This document shows, one piece after another, positions 1 through 10,812 of a stretch of 64,000 bases of DNA. Source of the stretch: Triangularia verruculosa (Eukaryota > Ascomycota > Sordariomycetes > Sordariales > Podosporaceae). The DNA is taken from the NCBI GenBank assembly GCA_033296885.1, contig MU863895.1:62001-126000 (forward strand), given 5' to 3'. The notes below the pieces were generated by a model, which had not been told where the DNA came from, made no database searches, and saw only the letters and a program-made list of their open reading frames with translations. A program made the position numbers and the translations under genes. How positions within the stretch are numbered: the stretch's first letter is position 1; the number at the start of each line of letters is the position of its first letter.

Positions 1-1625
1 GCCATCCACCCCAACTCACCAACCAAATCATCCACCAACCCCGAATCCGGAATCGTCGCCGTCAAAAGCGGTAACGCAGGCACCTTCTCGCTCATCGCCG
101 TCTTGGGCAGACTATAAGTCGATTTATTGAGCTTTGAACTAAGCACTCTCGGAGCAGCAGGCTTCTCTTCAGAGTCATCATCGTCGTCGTCCTCGGCGTC
201 AATGTCATCGTTGTCGTTGTCTGAGTGGTAAAACCCAGGGACGGCGACTGAATCCGGGGATGCCGGCTCTGACACCGCCGGAGCAGCGGCGGTGGTGAAC
301 CTTGAACGCAAAATCCCGGTGGTTGATGACGGGATGGGGATGATGGGGGTGGGTTGTCTAGGGAGGTTGTTGAACCGGCTGACTGGGAGGGGGGAAGAAC
401 CAGGGAGCTCCACCGGGGCAGCTGCTGCCAACGAGGCAGGGGTGATGGTGGGTGTAGGGGAGATGGCGCGTAGTGGAGGGGGGGAGAGACCGGTGTACTG
501 CATCGTTTCTGACACTGCCGAGGTGGCAAAGTTATCGTCGTCTTCGTTTTCTTCGACAATGTCCTCTGGGATGGCGAGGGTGTTGACTGTCTGCTGCTGC
601 TGCTCCTCCTCCAACGGGGCGTCGTCAACGAGAAACCTCCGGAGAGACTCCGGGGAGATGTCCCTTGACCGGCTACCTTCCGAGCGGGCGGTGGCTCTCT
701 CGTCATCGGCTGTTGTTGGGGGCAGGGTCGACTCCTTTAGTGAAGAGGAGCTAGTCTTGCGGCTGAACAGCTTGCGCGGCGAGAAAGACCAGCCCGACCC
801 GGGAGAAATGCTGCGGGCGGAGCGCTTGTGCTGCTGCTGCATGCGCTGCGGCGCCGTGTCCAAGCGGCGAGGTGCAGCGGCAGTGTCAATGATGGGGGCT
901 GCGGGCTTGAGTTTGGCGTATTTGGCTGCAGGGTCCATGGTCTTGTAGTCGGTTGAGCGAAGGGAGTTCAAGGAGCCACTGCGCTTGCGGAGGGACTGTT
1001 CAACTGGGATCCAAAGAGTGTTGACTGGTTGGCCAGGGAGGTAGGGGCAGGCTGTCGTCGAGGGCAAGGAAGGATCGTGGACTTCGGAGGATCCGTTGAC
1101 CTCATAGTAGTAGTAATATGTCTGACCCATCTTGAGTCCACCACTGCGCTTTGGGGCATTTCCAGCATCGCCATGGCAGATGATATCCTCAAAGTTGTGG
1201 CACCCCCTCCATTGGCCATTGTTCCTTCTGCTGTCGCGTTCCATTGTGTATGGCTTGTTGAAGTTGTCCCAACTGCCTATTAGGTGTACTGTTTGGACTG
1301 AGGGATGCGTTTGCCTGAGCTGTATGTTAGTGACCTGTGAAGAAACTACTCATAATACCTTGAAAAGAAACAAGAAAGCAAAACATACAGCAAGTACTTG
1401 ATTATAAGGTAAAGAGAGACTGAGAGATAGCAAACACAGGACCAGACTGTGAAGCCAAACACACAAGACAAGATAGGAAAAGAGTGAATATGTTGGTGTG
1501 TGTTGAGTGTGAGAGAGAGAGCGTTGCGAGACGAATAGTTCGAAGTTATAAAAAAGAGAGTAAAGTAGACCAAGCTCAAGAAGAACTCACAGCATAAAAG
1601 TAAAGAGGGTGGTGGTCGGATCCAT
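1..1625 (-). CDS. AMPK1_CBM-like (CBM48 fold) protein, 3' part cut by window edge
   Basis: Partial gene on the minus strand: exon 1 is 1591-1625, the intron 1315-1590 (donor GTGAGT) and exon 2 runs from 1314 off the left edge. Splicing gives a start of MDPTTTLFTFML followed by QTHPSVQTVHLIGSWDNF, which is the beta-sandwich start typical of fungal glycogen-binding AMPK1_CBM/CBM48-like proteins. It continues with NKPYTMERD, then GQTYYYYYEVNGSSEVHDP and an LPGQPVNTLWIPVEQ stretch that is well conserved in this family. The remainder is Ser/Pro-rich and acidic low-complexity sequence with a polyQ tract, so probably disordered. The family is usually annotated as hypothetical or glycogen-binding-like; a carbohydrate or kinase partner is not shown by the sequence. 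The 276-nt intron right behind a tiny first exon is long for this window. The stop codon is outside the window. Confidence 0.75.
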
Positions 1626-4600
1626 GCCGAATTACACAAAGGCTGAGACTCTCAAGTGCGAGTCTCTCTCTGGAACCAGGGCTGTTCGTTCGTGGGTGAC
1701 CCCAGCTCGTCTTATAAGTGGAACAATAGCTTTGTTGGTCCCCTCGCGTGGCAGCTTGCTGGAATGCAACGTGTAGACGCAGGGAATTGGAGGATGCGGC
1801 GTGTAGCCAATGAAAGAGATGACGACGGACCCGGAAGCGCCGTGATTCTGAGCATATGTCGACTGAGTGGTTGGCGCTTAACCACGCTGCGAGTGGACTT
1901 GTCTCAGGGTGGGTAGTATGCCGTAATCCTGTGCCGCAGCGTCAACGCGGTTAAAGTGAAGCGATGGAACGCTGAGGGATGGGTGTGCCGTGGAGAGGAG
2001 AGATGATGGTGAGGATGGTGAGTTTGAGGGAGGAGGCTTAGAGAGTGGTGACGAGGACCAGGCTTGCTTAAAGCAATAAACCTGCTTGTCTCGCACCTGT
2101 GTCAACACGGTGGACCGGCATCGTCCACCCCCAGCCCTCAGGCTTGCTGGGCCTGGTGTCTTTGAGGATCGAATCGGGACGCTGGAGGGACGCAGGCTGG
2201 CTTGGGATTGGGCCGTCTTCATGCACCGCTAATCTCGCCAGGGCTCAGGCCGGGAGACCCTGGCAACCATGCACCATGTGGGCCGCTCGATATGGTCGAT
2301 TGTCAAATTGGATCGAGGGTGCAGTCGATCTAGCGGATGGTTGCATCGAGTTCATTGTTGGGCATTGTTTCCTGTCCGTCGAGGGAAGGGAACTGCTGGT
2401 CCAAGTGTGTTTGGTCTGTTGCACAACTCCGGATACAGACAGCGCTGTGGGATCATGTGAAATTCTTTGACTGGCAGCCAGTTCTTAGCCTGCCGTGCTT
2501 TGAACGGCTCCATGAGGGTCTCACGAGTCGAGGGCCTCGAAGGCTTTCCGAGTTCGACCGGACGGGCTACTGTGGTAGTTGCACGGAATGTCTCACTCGC
2601 AGCCTGACATGGCCGTTTGTCCACGACTGTCACTCGCTGTCACTGGGGAAATGCCGCTCAGCTCTGGGGTCGGTGGCACCTCAGTGCTCCTAGTCTCGAA
2701 CGGGAGGCTGTCGTCGTTAGTTTCACTGTCAGAGGAGACGGCGCAAGAATCAACGATAACCTACCCTTTGAGATCCAGAGAAAGTCAAAGTTTGGTTCAG
2801 GGCCACATGCCCCAAGTTCAGCTGTCCATCCGCCCTGTGGTGGCCCTGGAGCGGGCTGGGATGGTGAGATCATTCACGCCCACACGCTATCCCATCAACT
2901 GCCAGGGGTCCACGCTAAATCCGGACGCGCAGCTCCACTCTCGACATTGTTGCGCAGGAACTGATTGGTCAATGGCTGCATTGCGCTGCAGCAATCGCCA
3001 TGTTTCAAGTAGAAAGGCGCTTCACCACGATGGACTCCGACATCTCGAATTGATTTCAGGACAATGTTTCCATCTGGAGAATTCACAGCCTCTCCAAATC
3101 ATTGACTAGATCGTGTGTATATAATTAATTTATTCCCTAAATCTCCCCGCCTCATTCCTCCCGCCCACCCATTTCCAGGCTCCTAAAACTCCCATCTCAT
3201 CCTCATCCTGAGGAGGAACAACAAGATGCTGACAACCAGCCACCCCAAATCCAACACTCGGATAATCCCTACCGAAGACAAAAAAAACCGAGACTTGCAT
3301 CATGTAATTCCATGACCGTTGACCAGAAGTAAACAAAACAAACTTATTCCTTCTTCCCGTCCTTGCAGCAAAGCCTTACAACAGATCGGCAAAAAAGAAC
3401 TGTTCTCGAATGGATTCCCCGTAAACAGAAGCAATCAGCTCCCGTTATTCCTTCCCCCAGTCCCACTCATCATGCAGTCCCACTATCGTACATACTTACC
3501 ACAACATCTCGTACACGCACGCAAAATCTATTGTCTCGGACATCACCATGAGTCAAATCCCCTTCAGAAAATATTCCCCTACGTCCGTTGATCTCAGTCA
3601 CAGCCCGGAACATTTCTCATTACGTGTTGCTGTCCATCGTCATCCAAAATCTCACATCTCGGCTTCGGACGAAAACACCCCCTCCCAGCCAACGGACAAT
3701 TACTCAAAGCATGCAACCACCCGGCGAGTCCTCCCGTCCCCGTTAACACTTGTCCCACACAACGTAAACCGTTTTCTTTCAAATCTCACAGGTTGTCTAT
3801 CCCGCAGATTACCTGACTCCCGAGTTCAGAGAACGAAGGAAGTGGCACAAAACATCAACCCATTATTACCCAGGCCAGCTAACACACCTCGGACCCGAAC
3901 CCCCCTGACCTCCCCAAATTTTTGATCCAGGGAACTATCAAGGTTCTCATCCCATACAAAAAAGTCAGCTCGAGAAATATACCAAACAAACAAATGTACC
4001 GTGCCACGGGCAAATACCGAGATTGATATAAAGAGTAAGAAAAAAAGTGCGATTTCTTGATCCAAAACATGATAATCATATTACACATTAACTATCAGAA
4101 CCCATCCTCCTCGCATCTTCCCCTCTCTCTCTCCTTAACCCTTCCATTCTGTCTTCTTACTCAAAGCCCAAGCAACCCGTCCCCATCGTATCTGCACACC
4201 ACGCGCATACAATACACGACATCTCCCCACTCACATCAGCCAACCCCTTACACAACAACAACAACAACAAAACCGACACCCAACACCCACCGACCACCTA
4301 TGCCTTCCCCCATACTTCCCCTCTCCTCCCTTCAAGAAAATGCCACCATAATGTTGCCTGCTTTCTCATGATGCTCACAATACATGCTATACACACCAGC
4401 TCAAAACAACAAAGTCGTGTAACAACCAATCCATCAAAAAAAAGTACAACTTCCAGTAAATACAAAAGTCCCCTCAACCACACCCCTCAGCGGCCCCCCC
4501 CCCCCCTTTTGCCAAGCAAAAAAAAAAACAGAGACCAAAAGTTGGCCAAAGTCCCTTGTATTTTACTGAAAAAGAACCCCAGAAGAAAGTTTTCTTTACA

Positions 4601-4792
4601 TGAAGAATGAAGAAAAAAAAACCACCGATTAAATAAACATTTCCCTCATTTCCTCTTTCTCTCTCTTGAAAATGTTTTTTTTCCCTTTTGGTCCCTTTCC
4701 AAAACCACTACATACCCACCCCCTCCATTAAAGCATAGGTAGCGTTATCCACTCAATCATTACAAAAAACCCCCATCAATCATGTTAGTTAG
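1626..4792. other. gene-free intergenic region
   Basis: About 3.2 kb without a supported gene. The right part (about 3100-4790) is C/A-rich and T-poor on the plus strand, with A- and C-runs (for example a run of Cs near 4494-4506), consistent with the 3' flank of the minus-strand hydroxylase gene. The left part holds the promoter of the AMPK1_CBM-like gene. Open frames here (up to 176 codons around 2579-3109) show no recognisable domain or splice-consistent extension and were not called. Confidence 0.6.
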
Positions 4793-6022
4793 TTAATTCA
4801 CTTTACCCTTCACTTTCCCATTCGTCCCCGCTGCCGCCGTCTCCTTCTTCTCTTGTCTCTTCTTCTCCTCCTTCGCCGCCGCCGCCGCCCTCGTCCTTTC
4901 GTACTTTAGCTGCACATCCCCCTCCCACTTCGTCCCTAGCCATCTGTCCCAGATGGTAAAAAACGGCTGCGAAAAGTTGGACTTGATCCCCCAGCTTTGG
5001 TGGTGGATGTCGTGATACGCCGCGTTGTTGCTCGTGATGTGCTGCAGCGGATCCCAGGGGAGCTTGTACCCGCAGTGGTCGTCGACCGTCTTCATCGTGG
5101 AGCAGACGAAGAAGAGCATGCCCATCCTGTTGGTCATGAAAGAAAGTTTATACCCGATCCCCGCGCCGAGGGTGTCCATCACGAAGCCTTCGACCGGGTG
5201 ATTGTACAAAGCTCCGTAGGCGTAAGGGACGTAAAGGCGGTGGTGGCGGGCGTGCCAGTTTGCTAGAAACACATTTAGTTCTTTGTCGAGTCTTGAGAGA
5301 GAGAGGGGATAAAACTTACTGTACATCCACTTGTTGATATGCATCGCCCTATGCCAAAAGTACTGCCAGGTATCCATCAAAGCCACCGCAAACCACAGCT
5401 GGAAAGCGGGAATCAAAGCCCAGTAAATCAACTTTGCCAACACCATCTCCCACATGGCAAAAGCCGGCACCGTTTCCATCACCGCTTGCTTCCCGCCCTC
5501 CACCAACAACTCGGTCGTCAAAAAAGGGTAATCCCCCCCGGCAAGCGCACCCGCGAGCAGAGGGTACCCCCCCATGGCAACCTTCTCACTGATCCCCCTC
5601 GCATTGAGTCCCACCAGCCCCAACAACCCCGGAAGCGCCCGCTGCGCAACCCTGATCCTTTGTGCCCACACAGCGACGTCATAGTTTTCCCTCCCAGTCA
5701 TCTGCTTCGCCTCGGTCAGATTCAAAAAGGCGCCCGTGGCGACCTGGAGTATTTGCTCGAGCACCACATCGCGCGCGACCTCCCACCGCGAGGCGAGGTT
5801 GCGCTGGGTGATTTCCTCGGGCGTGTGCAGGCGGTACTGGGGGAACAAGTCGTAGATGTCGATGAGGTGGAAGATGCCGGAGACGACCCAGTAGGCGACG
5901 TGGGGGGCGAGGAGGGAGAGCCAAAAGTCCGAGATCCATGGGAGGAGGTCGGGGAGCGGCCTCAACTCGTAGGTTGGCAGCGGTGGGAGCGGAGGGTAGG
6001 ATGTGGTGGTGGTGTTCGCCAT
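4793..6022 (-). CDS. SUR2: sphinganine C4-hydroxylase (Sur2 family, fatty acid hydroxylase superfamily)
   Basis: Encodes an ER membrane di-iron hydroxylase that converts dihydrosphingosine-type bases to phytosphingosine in sphingolipid synthesis (family knowledge). Exons are 5320-6022 and 4793-5262; the intron 5263-5319 (GTAAGT...CTAG) is 57 nt, a multiple of three and stop-free, so the locus also reads as one open frame. Spliced protein is about 390 aa. The three histidine boxes are visible: HRAMH (about residue 224), HARHH directly after the splice (about 238) and HDIHH (about 320), with the family signature RLYVPYAYGALYNHPVEG. Hydrophobic segments flank the boxes. The C-terminal tail is Ala/Lys/Glu-rich and low in complexity. 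The start MANTTTTSYPP is the first Met of the frame and fits the length of fungal homologues. Confidence 0.9.
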   Translation of the reverse strand: MANTTTTSYPPLPPLPTYELRPLPDLLPWISDFWLSLLAPHVAYWVVSGIFHLIDIYDLFPQYRLHTPEEITQRNLASRWEVARDVVLEQILQVATGAFLNLTEAKQMTGRENYDVAVWAQRIRVAQRALPGLLGLVGLNARGISEKVAMGGYPLLAGALAGGDYPFLTTELLVEGGKQAVMETVPAFAMWEMVLAKLIYWALIPAFQLWFAVALMDTWQYFWHRAMHINKWMYSKFYPLSLSRLDKELNVFLANWHARHHRLYVPYAYGALYNHPVEGFVMDTLGAGIGYKLSFMTNRMGMLFFVCSTMKTVDDHCGYKLPWDPLQHITSNNAAYHDIHHQSWGIKSNFSQPFFTIWDRWLGTKWEGDVQLKYERTRAAAAAKEEKKRQEKKETAAAGTNGKVKGKVN

Positions 6023-7740
6023 GGTTTTTGGTGGTGGCAGGCGGGAACCGTAAAGGTCCTCGCTCGCGACTCTGCGGCAAAGAAAATAGGTTAGGTGTGT
6101 ATTGATGGGAAACTCCGGAAGGGGCGGCAGGTTAGGTTGACCGCATCAATGGAGAAAGAAACCAAGTCAACAAGAACGGTTCGATCCGCAGTAATGAACA
6201 AACGAACAAAAATTAACAACGACGTTGACCGCCACTGTTTTCTTTTTCATTTAATCGGGGAGGGAAAACCAAAGAGGCGAAAAAGGCGAAAGATGCGGTT
6301 CGGTGTTTGTGAGGAAAAAACGGGCGGTTTGTAAGTCCCCGGTGGACCCGATTGGTAAGATGTGCTGTAAAAGAGAGGCCTTGGCTACTTGGCCCCCTGA
6401 AAAGGAACGCTACAAAAACTGCTGGCCCCCTGGGGAACCAACGGAACGCGGTTTCTGTGCTTCGTTCGAGGATGGTTCAATTTCCGTATCTGACGCCGTC
6501 GGGTGACCGATGGGACGATGGTCTTTCCACTTTTTTTTTATGCGCGGATAGTTTACAGCCGGTTACCTGATCTGATGCTGGTGAAGGCCAGAAGGTCACA
6601 GGGTTTACTCACCGAGAGGACATTGATCAGGAGTTGATCGATCAACGATGGCTTATGTTATGTTAGCACGCGTTCGCGACGACCCCTATCTGCATGATGT
6701 GTTGTCATTGGTGGATGGTCATGTCAGAGGCAGAACCGTCCGCCACAGTGTCTTGGCGGTCGTTCCGAAGATCAGTTCCAGAACTTCAACCACGGGATCC
6801 ACATGGTTTGCTTTGTGGGTTTGAAACGGACGAGACTGCTCCTGACTCTATGCTCAACAGAAGATTTCATATCGAGAATCGGGAGCTCAATGGCATACTA
6901 ACGTTAAAATTCTCAACCAGCAGAGAGAATGGTTCCTGGAAAGATTCGGCAGTCAACTGCCCAATGAGGCTGACAGCTGATATCCAGCAAGGATCTGATA
7001 AGATGGACAACCTGGGTGGTTCCTGAGTCTTCAACCCGCCAAAGCCATGCTGGCCTGGGGTCCAACGACTTTCTACCTGTGGTTCGAACAGGCGAATACA
7101 TTTGCCAGGTTCCTACAGGCATCGAGACACCAATTGGTAGCCATACATATCTCTTTCAGGCTCGAGACTCTATCTAAAAGAACAATGAGAGCTATGATTG
7201 AGGCGTCTTGAGGCAAAACTAGGTTAGCAGTATTGCCAGATGATGGACATTGCCACTCCACTCTCACTTAGCTTTCTTACCGTACCACAAAAACACGTGG
7301 ATGGCTTCCACATCTCGAAGCATATCAAGACAGACTCAACGGCTGTGCATAGCTTACCCTCATAGCACCCACAATTTTGAATTCTATCTTCCCCGTTTCA
7401 TCAGTGTCCCCCACTTGAGATTCTAGAATCGAGTTCACACCTCAGGTAAGTTGCCGCCCGTTTCATATCTTCTGAAGTTTACCGTGAAGTTCAGAAAGGT
7501 GGCCCAATGTGGGTCCATCTCGATCTCCAGAACCACTTACAAAAAAGGGTCCCCACTCAACTTTTTTACCCCTCCCCATTCATTCTTGATTCCCCCGCGT
7601 TGTTAACCACCACCTCCCCGCCCGCCGCCTCCATCAATTTTTTTTCCTTCTCCTTGTGCCTTCCATTCCTTTCTGACAACCCACGCAGCAGACCAGACCA
7701 GCCCCAATAATCTCGTCACCCTCACAAAAACACCGCCAAG
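6023..7740. promoter_or_regulatory. divergent promoter region of the Sur2 and TCTP genes
   Basis: 1.7 kb between two head-to-head genes. No coding region is supported. On the plus strand a probable 5'UTR intron of the TCTP gene lies at 7446-7688: it has a strong donor (CAG|GTAAGT), a CTGAC branch-like motif about 10 nt before the acceptor, and ends CGCAG. The flanking sequence (about 7550-7680) is strongly C/T-rich, as is common upstream of highly expressed fungal genes. The UTR intron is inferred from splice signals only. Confidence 0.55.
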
Positions 7741-8860
7741 ATGATTGTCTACTCTGTACGTTTCCCCTCAACTTTTCATCCTCACCACACCGCACAACAT
7801 TTCTGCCGGCGCAAAAAAAGAAGAATCATAACCCCCCCCCCGGGAGAGCTGTGTGGGCGCATTGTGCCACAACACACCACCTTTTCGTCTCGGTTATCTC
7901 GATAACCTCCCACAAGTCACTAATCCTATTATAGGACGTGATCAAGTCCTCCGACGCTGGCGAGGAGCTCGCCTTCGCCACCAACGACGAGATTATCTCC
8001 GACGGTTACACCCTCATCCCCTGCAACGCCGACGAGATCGATGCCCTCGCCAAGAAGCCCGCCAAGACCGTCGGCGACGTCCTCGGTGTGGACGATGAGT
8101 GGGAGCGCCTGCCCGCCGAGGAGAAGGCCAAGAAGGAGGCCGAGTCCATCCTCTACTTCGTCAGAGGCGAGCGCGTGACCGAGGCTGCTGCTAACGTCGG
8201 TATGTAACCCCCTAACATGCCACTATTATTACAACCCCCCCCCCATTACCCATCAGTATACTGACATCTCCCTAGACACCGGTGCCAACGCCTCCGCCGA
8301 GGGTGGTGACGACGAGGGCGCCGATGACTCCGCCCAGGAGGTCATCAACGTCGTCCGCTCCGGTCTCCTCGAGCGCACCTCCTTCGACAAGAAGTCCTAC
8401 ATGCCCTACCTCAAGGGTCTGTCTTTTTCTCCTCAAAACCACCACCACCACCACCAAAAAACTAACAAACTCTCCAGGCTACCTCAAGAGCACCAAGGCC
8501 TATATCCCCTGGGCCCAAAAGAACCGCGAGGAGAACGACTGGGCCTGGAAGGCCCTCTCCGCCGAGGAGCAGGAGGCCGAGAAGAAGAAGGTCGAGCAGC
8601 AGATCGCCATCTTCGAGCCCAAGGCCATGGCTTTCGCCAAGTGGATCCAGGCCAACTTCAAGGACCTTGATTTCTACACTGGTACTTCCATGAACCCCGA
8701 CGGAATGTGAGTTTTTTTTTTTTTTTTTTACCTCGCACCCATTTTAAAACCATACTAACCAGATACAAAAAACAGGGTCATCCTCTCCAACTACATGGAG
8801 GACGGTGTCTCCCCTTACTTCCTCTTCTGGAAGGCTGGCCTCAAGGGCCAAAAGTGCTAA
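7741..8860 (+). CDS. TMA19: translationally controlled tumour protein (TCTP/Tma19) with lineage-specific insertions
   Basis: Five exons: 7741-7755, 7935-8199, 8276-8416, 8478-8706 and 8776-8860, giving 244 aa. Junction phases all agree. TCTP is a conserved, abundant ribosome-associated protein. Signatures are present: MIVYSDVI at the N-terminus, IISDGYTLI, DTGANASAEG, TSFDKKSYMPYLKGYLK, ANFKDLDFYTGTSMNPDGM and a C-terminal EDGVSPYFLFWKAGL. Usual length is about 170 aa; the extra length lies in two places, about 50 residues between IISDGYTLI and the GANASAEG signature, and a smaller insertion in the helical hairpin (PWAQKNREENDWAW region). Codon use in the insertions is the same strongly biased GCC/AAG/GAG type, so they are exonic and not retained introns. 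The gene is probably highly expressed. Confidence 0.85.
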
Positions 8861-9177
8861 ATGTCTCGCGACGATTAGTAACTTAAATTTAATAAAAGGG
8901 GGGGAAGGGAAGTGTGGGCTGGTTTGCAAGGCACATACATGGCAGTGGCAGATCACACACAAACAAGAAAAAAAAACATATAGGGTTTTCACATCTTGGG
9001 TAGATTTTTGTGCTTGTGATTGAATCTGTAATGCAGAGAGTGTGTGTGTCTTTTACCAAAAAAACAAAAAACAATTCATTTTCTCCCCCTTATAATGCCC
9101 CTGTCGTGATTGACGAACAACATGCTTCTTAATTATGGGGTATCCTTTCCCCAATATACAGTCTTTTAAGAAGTCTT
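8861..9177. other. convergent 3' intergenic region
   Basis: 317 bases between the stop codons of the TCTP gene and the proline-rich gene; AT-richer and T/A-run containing, consistent with overlapping 3' UTRs. An AATAAA-like element occurs on the plus strand near 8889. No gene seen. Confidence 0.5.
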
Positions 9178-10446
9178 TTAAAAAACAGGCCTCGTCCCCA
9201 CCGGCACAGGCGGCGGCCCATCATCATCCTGCGTCACTCTGCTACTGCTCAAAAACTGCGGCTTCCTCTTTGCCGGCGGCGGGGGAGGAGGAGGGGGCTT
9301 CTTCTTCTTCGCCGCGACAGCAGCCGAAAACACGGAGCTCGCTGCGCCCTGAACAGCAGCCTTTTGCTCTGGAGTGGCAGACTGGTAGCGGGTGTACCCT
9401 TCCTTTGCGGCACTGTGGACGGCAGCTTTTTGCGAGGGGGTTGCGGATTGGTACCGGTTAAACCCTGCTTTGGCTAGGGAGGCGTAACCTGAGCTTGATT
9501 CTGTTCCCGTGGCGGTGGTGCCGTTTTGTTGGGATTGGGATTGGTGTTGGGAAAAGGAGGTAGTTGCTGCTTTTGCTAGGTGGGATGATAATCCGGAAGG
9601 GAGTTGGGGGGGCTGTCGTGCTGCGGGAGAAGATGTCCTTGGTGGTTGTGGGGGTGGTTGGGTAGAGGGGGAACCGATTCCGAGGCCGGGGACCGAGATG
9701 CCTGCTGCTGAGAGGCGGTTGATGGAGGATTGATTTGGTGGAGGGGGGGCAGGAGCGTCAAGACTAGCAGACGAGACCTGCTGCACCAAGCTCGCTAGCG
9801 CGTTCCCTCCTGGCACGGGGGGTGAGCGAGGTGGGAGACGGGGGGGTAATGCAGGTGGTGGTCGTGGGAGTGGATTTTGGGATGATGACCTCGCCGGGGG
9901 TACTGGTGGGGGCGCTGCTCTAACCCCATCCGCACTTGAAATCGAGCTCGGTCGGGAGGGGACGTCCCTTCTTGCTGGTGGGGGTGGGAGGCTGGCGGTT
10001 GATAGGCCGGTGGTGTTCAACGACCATGGTTTTGGTGGTTTGGGGGGTTGATCTGCTACCCCTTGTTGCTGCTGCTGTTGCGGGAGGGTGGGAGATATAT
10101 TCGACAGCGAGCCGGTGTTTGTTCGTTTCGGGGGAGGGGCGAAACTAGCTGGGTCCTTGAGGGAGGAGAGAGGGCGGGCGGTGTGGTGCTCGTATTTGTT
10201 TTTCTAGAATAATAGCAAGGTGAGGTTAGGGCGGTGTCTAGGTGGTGAGAATAGGGGGAGGGGAAGGCGTACGTCGTCGCCGCCGCGGCCGACGAGAGAT
10301 TTCTGTCAGAAGCAAAAAATAAGGTTAACTATGGTCCACTGAAGAAGCTCAAGGGAGATCGACGGACGTACCACTGAGCCCTTGATCGAGGTCCCCGATT
10401 TCTCGGGGTGCCAGCCTTTTTTGAGGATGTCTTTGTAGTCTGGCAT
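9178..10446 (-). CDS. proline-rich cortical-actin/SH3-ligand type protein (AIM3-like)
   Basis: Three exons on the minus strand: 10372-10446, 10273-10302 and 9178-10203, giving 376 aa. The N-terminus MPDYKDILKKGWHPEKSG and the RPLSSLKDPASFAPPPKR block are typical of a fungal family of proline-rich proteins resembling yeast Aim3-type cortical patch proteins. Most of the rest is PPPP/PPVP-rich with several likely SH3-binding motifs, a polyQ tract, and a run of eight prolines near the C-terminus. Two tandem copies of an RYQSATPxQKAAV motif precede that run. The very short second exon (10 codons) would be missed without splicing. Role in actin patches is inferred from composition and family resemblance, not from a catalytic domain. 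No membrane segment or signal peptide is seen. Confidence 0.65.
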
Positions 10447-10700
10447 GTTGGGAACCTGAAATGTATGCTGGCTGGAGAAGCTCGAAATCTACTCAGTATT
10501 TGATATGAAGAATTGAAAAACGCCAAACTGACAACAAGTATTCAGATGCGCAGAGAGACAATGAATGAATTGGGAGAAAGGCGGACTGCGGAAGTTCAGG
10601 GTCCCACCCACATGCACCCGTTCCGCTGTCAATTGTCAAAGTCTTGGCACAGTGACGTAATCGTAACTTTCAACCCCCAATCTCAGAGAGACGTATGATT

Positions 10701-10738
10701 ACAACCCCAACCCTAACCTCAACCCCAACCCCAACCCT
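10701..10738 (+). repeat. short degenerate telomere-like repeat tract
   Basis: About 38 bases of imperfect CCCCAA/CCCTAA/CCTCAA units on the plus strand, lying between the proline-rich gene (promoter side) and the 3' end of the SRA gene. Fungal telomeres are usually TTAGGG/CCCTAA; here only one unit is exact, so it is an interstitial, degenerate copy at best. Confidence 0.4.
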
Positions 10739-10812
10739 CTCTACATACTCGTCCCCCCTCCCTCCCCCATCTTCCCCTTCGCAATCTCCAGAGCATCACC
10801 CAACACATCCTC

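Noticed and set aside
292..948. 218-codon plus-strand frame
   Set aside because: It is the antisense shadow of the AMPK1_CBM-like exon, whose minus-strand frame matches a protein family and runs off the window.
2579..3109. 176-codon plus-strand open frame in the first intergenic region
   Set aside because: No domain, no codon bias like the neighbours, several overlapping frames on both strands of similar length; most likely chance.
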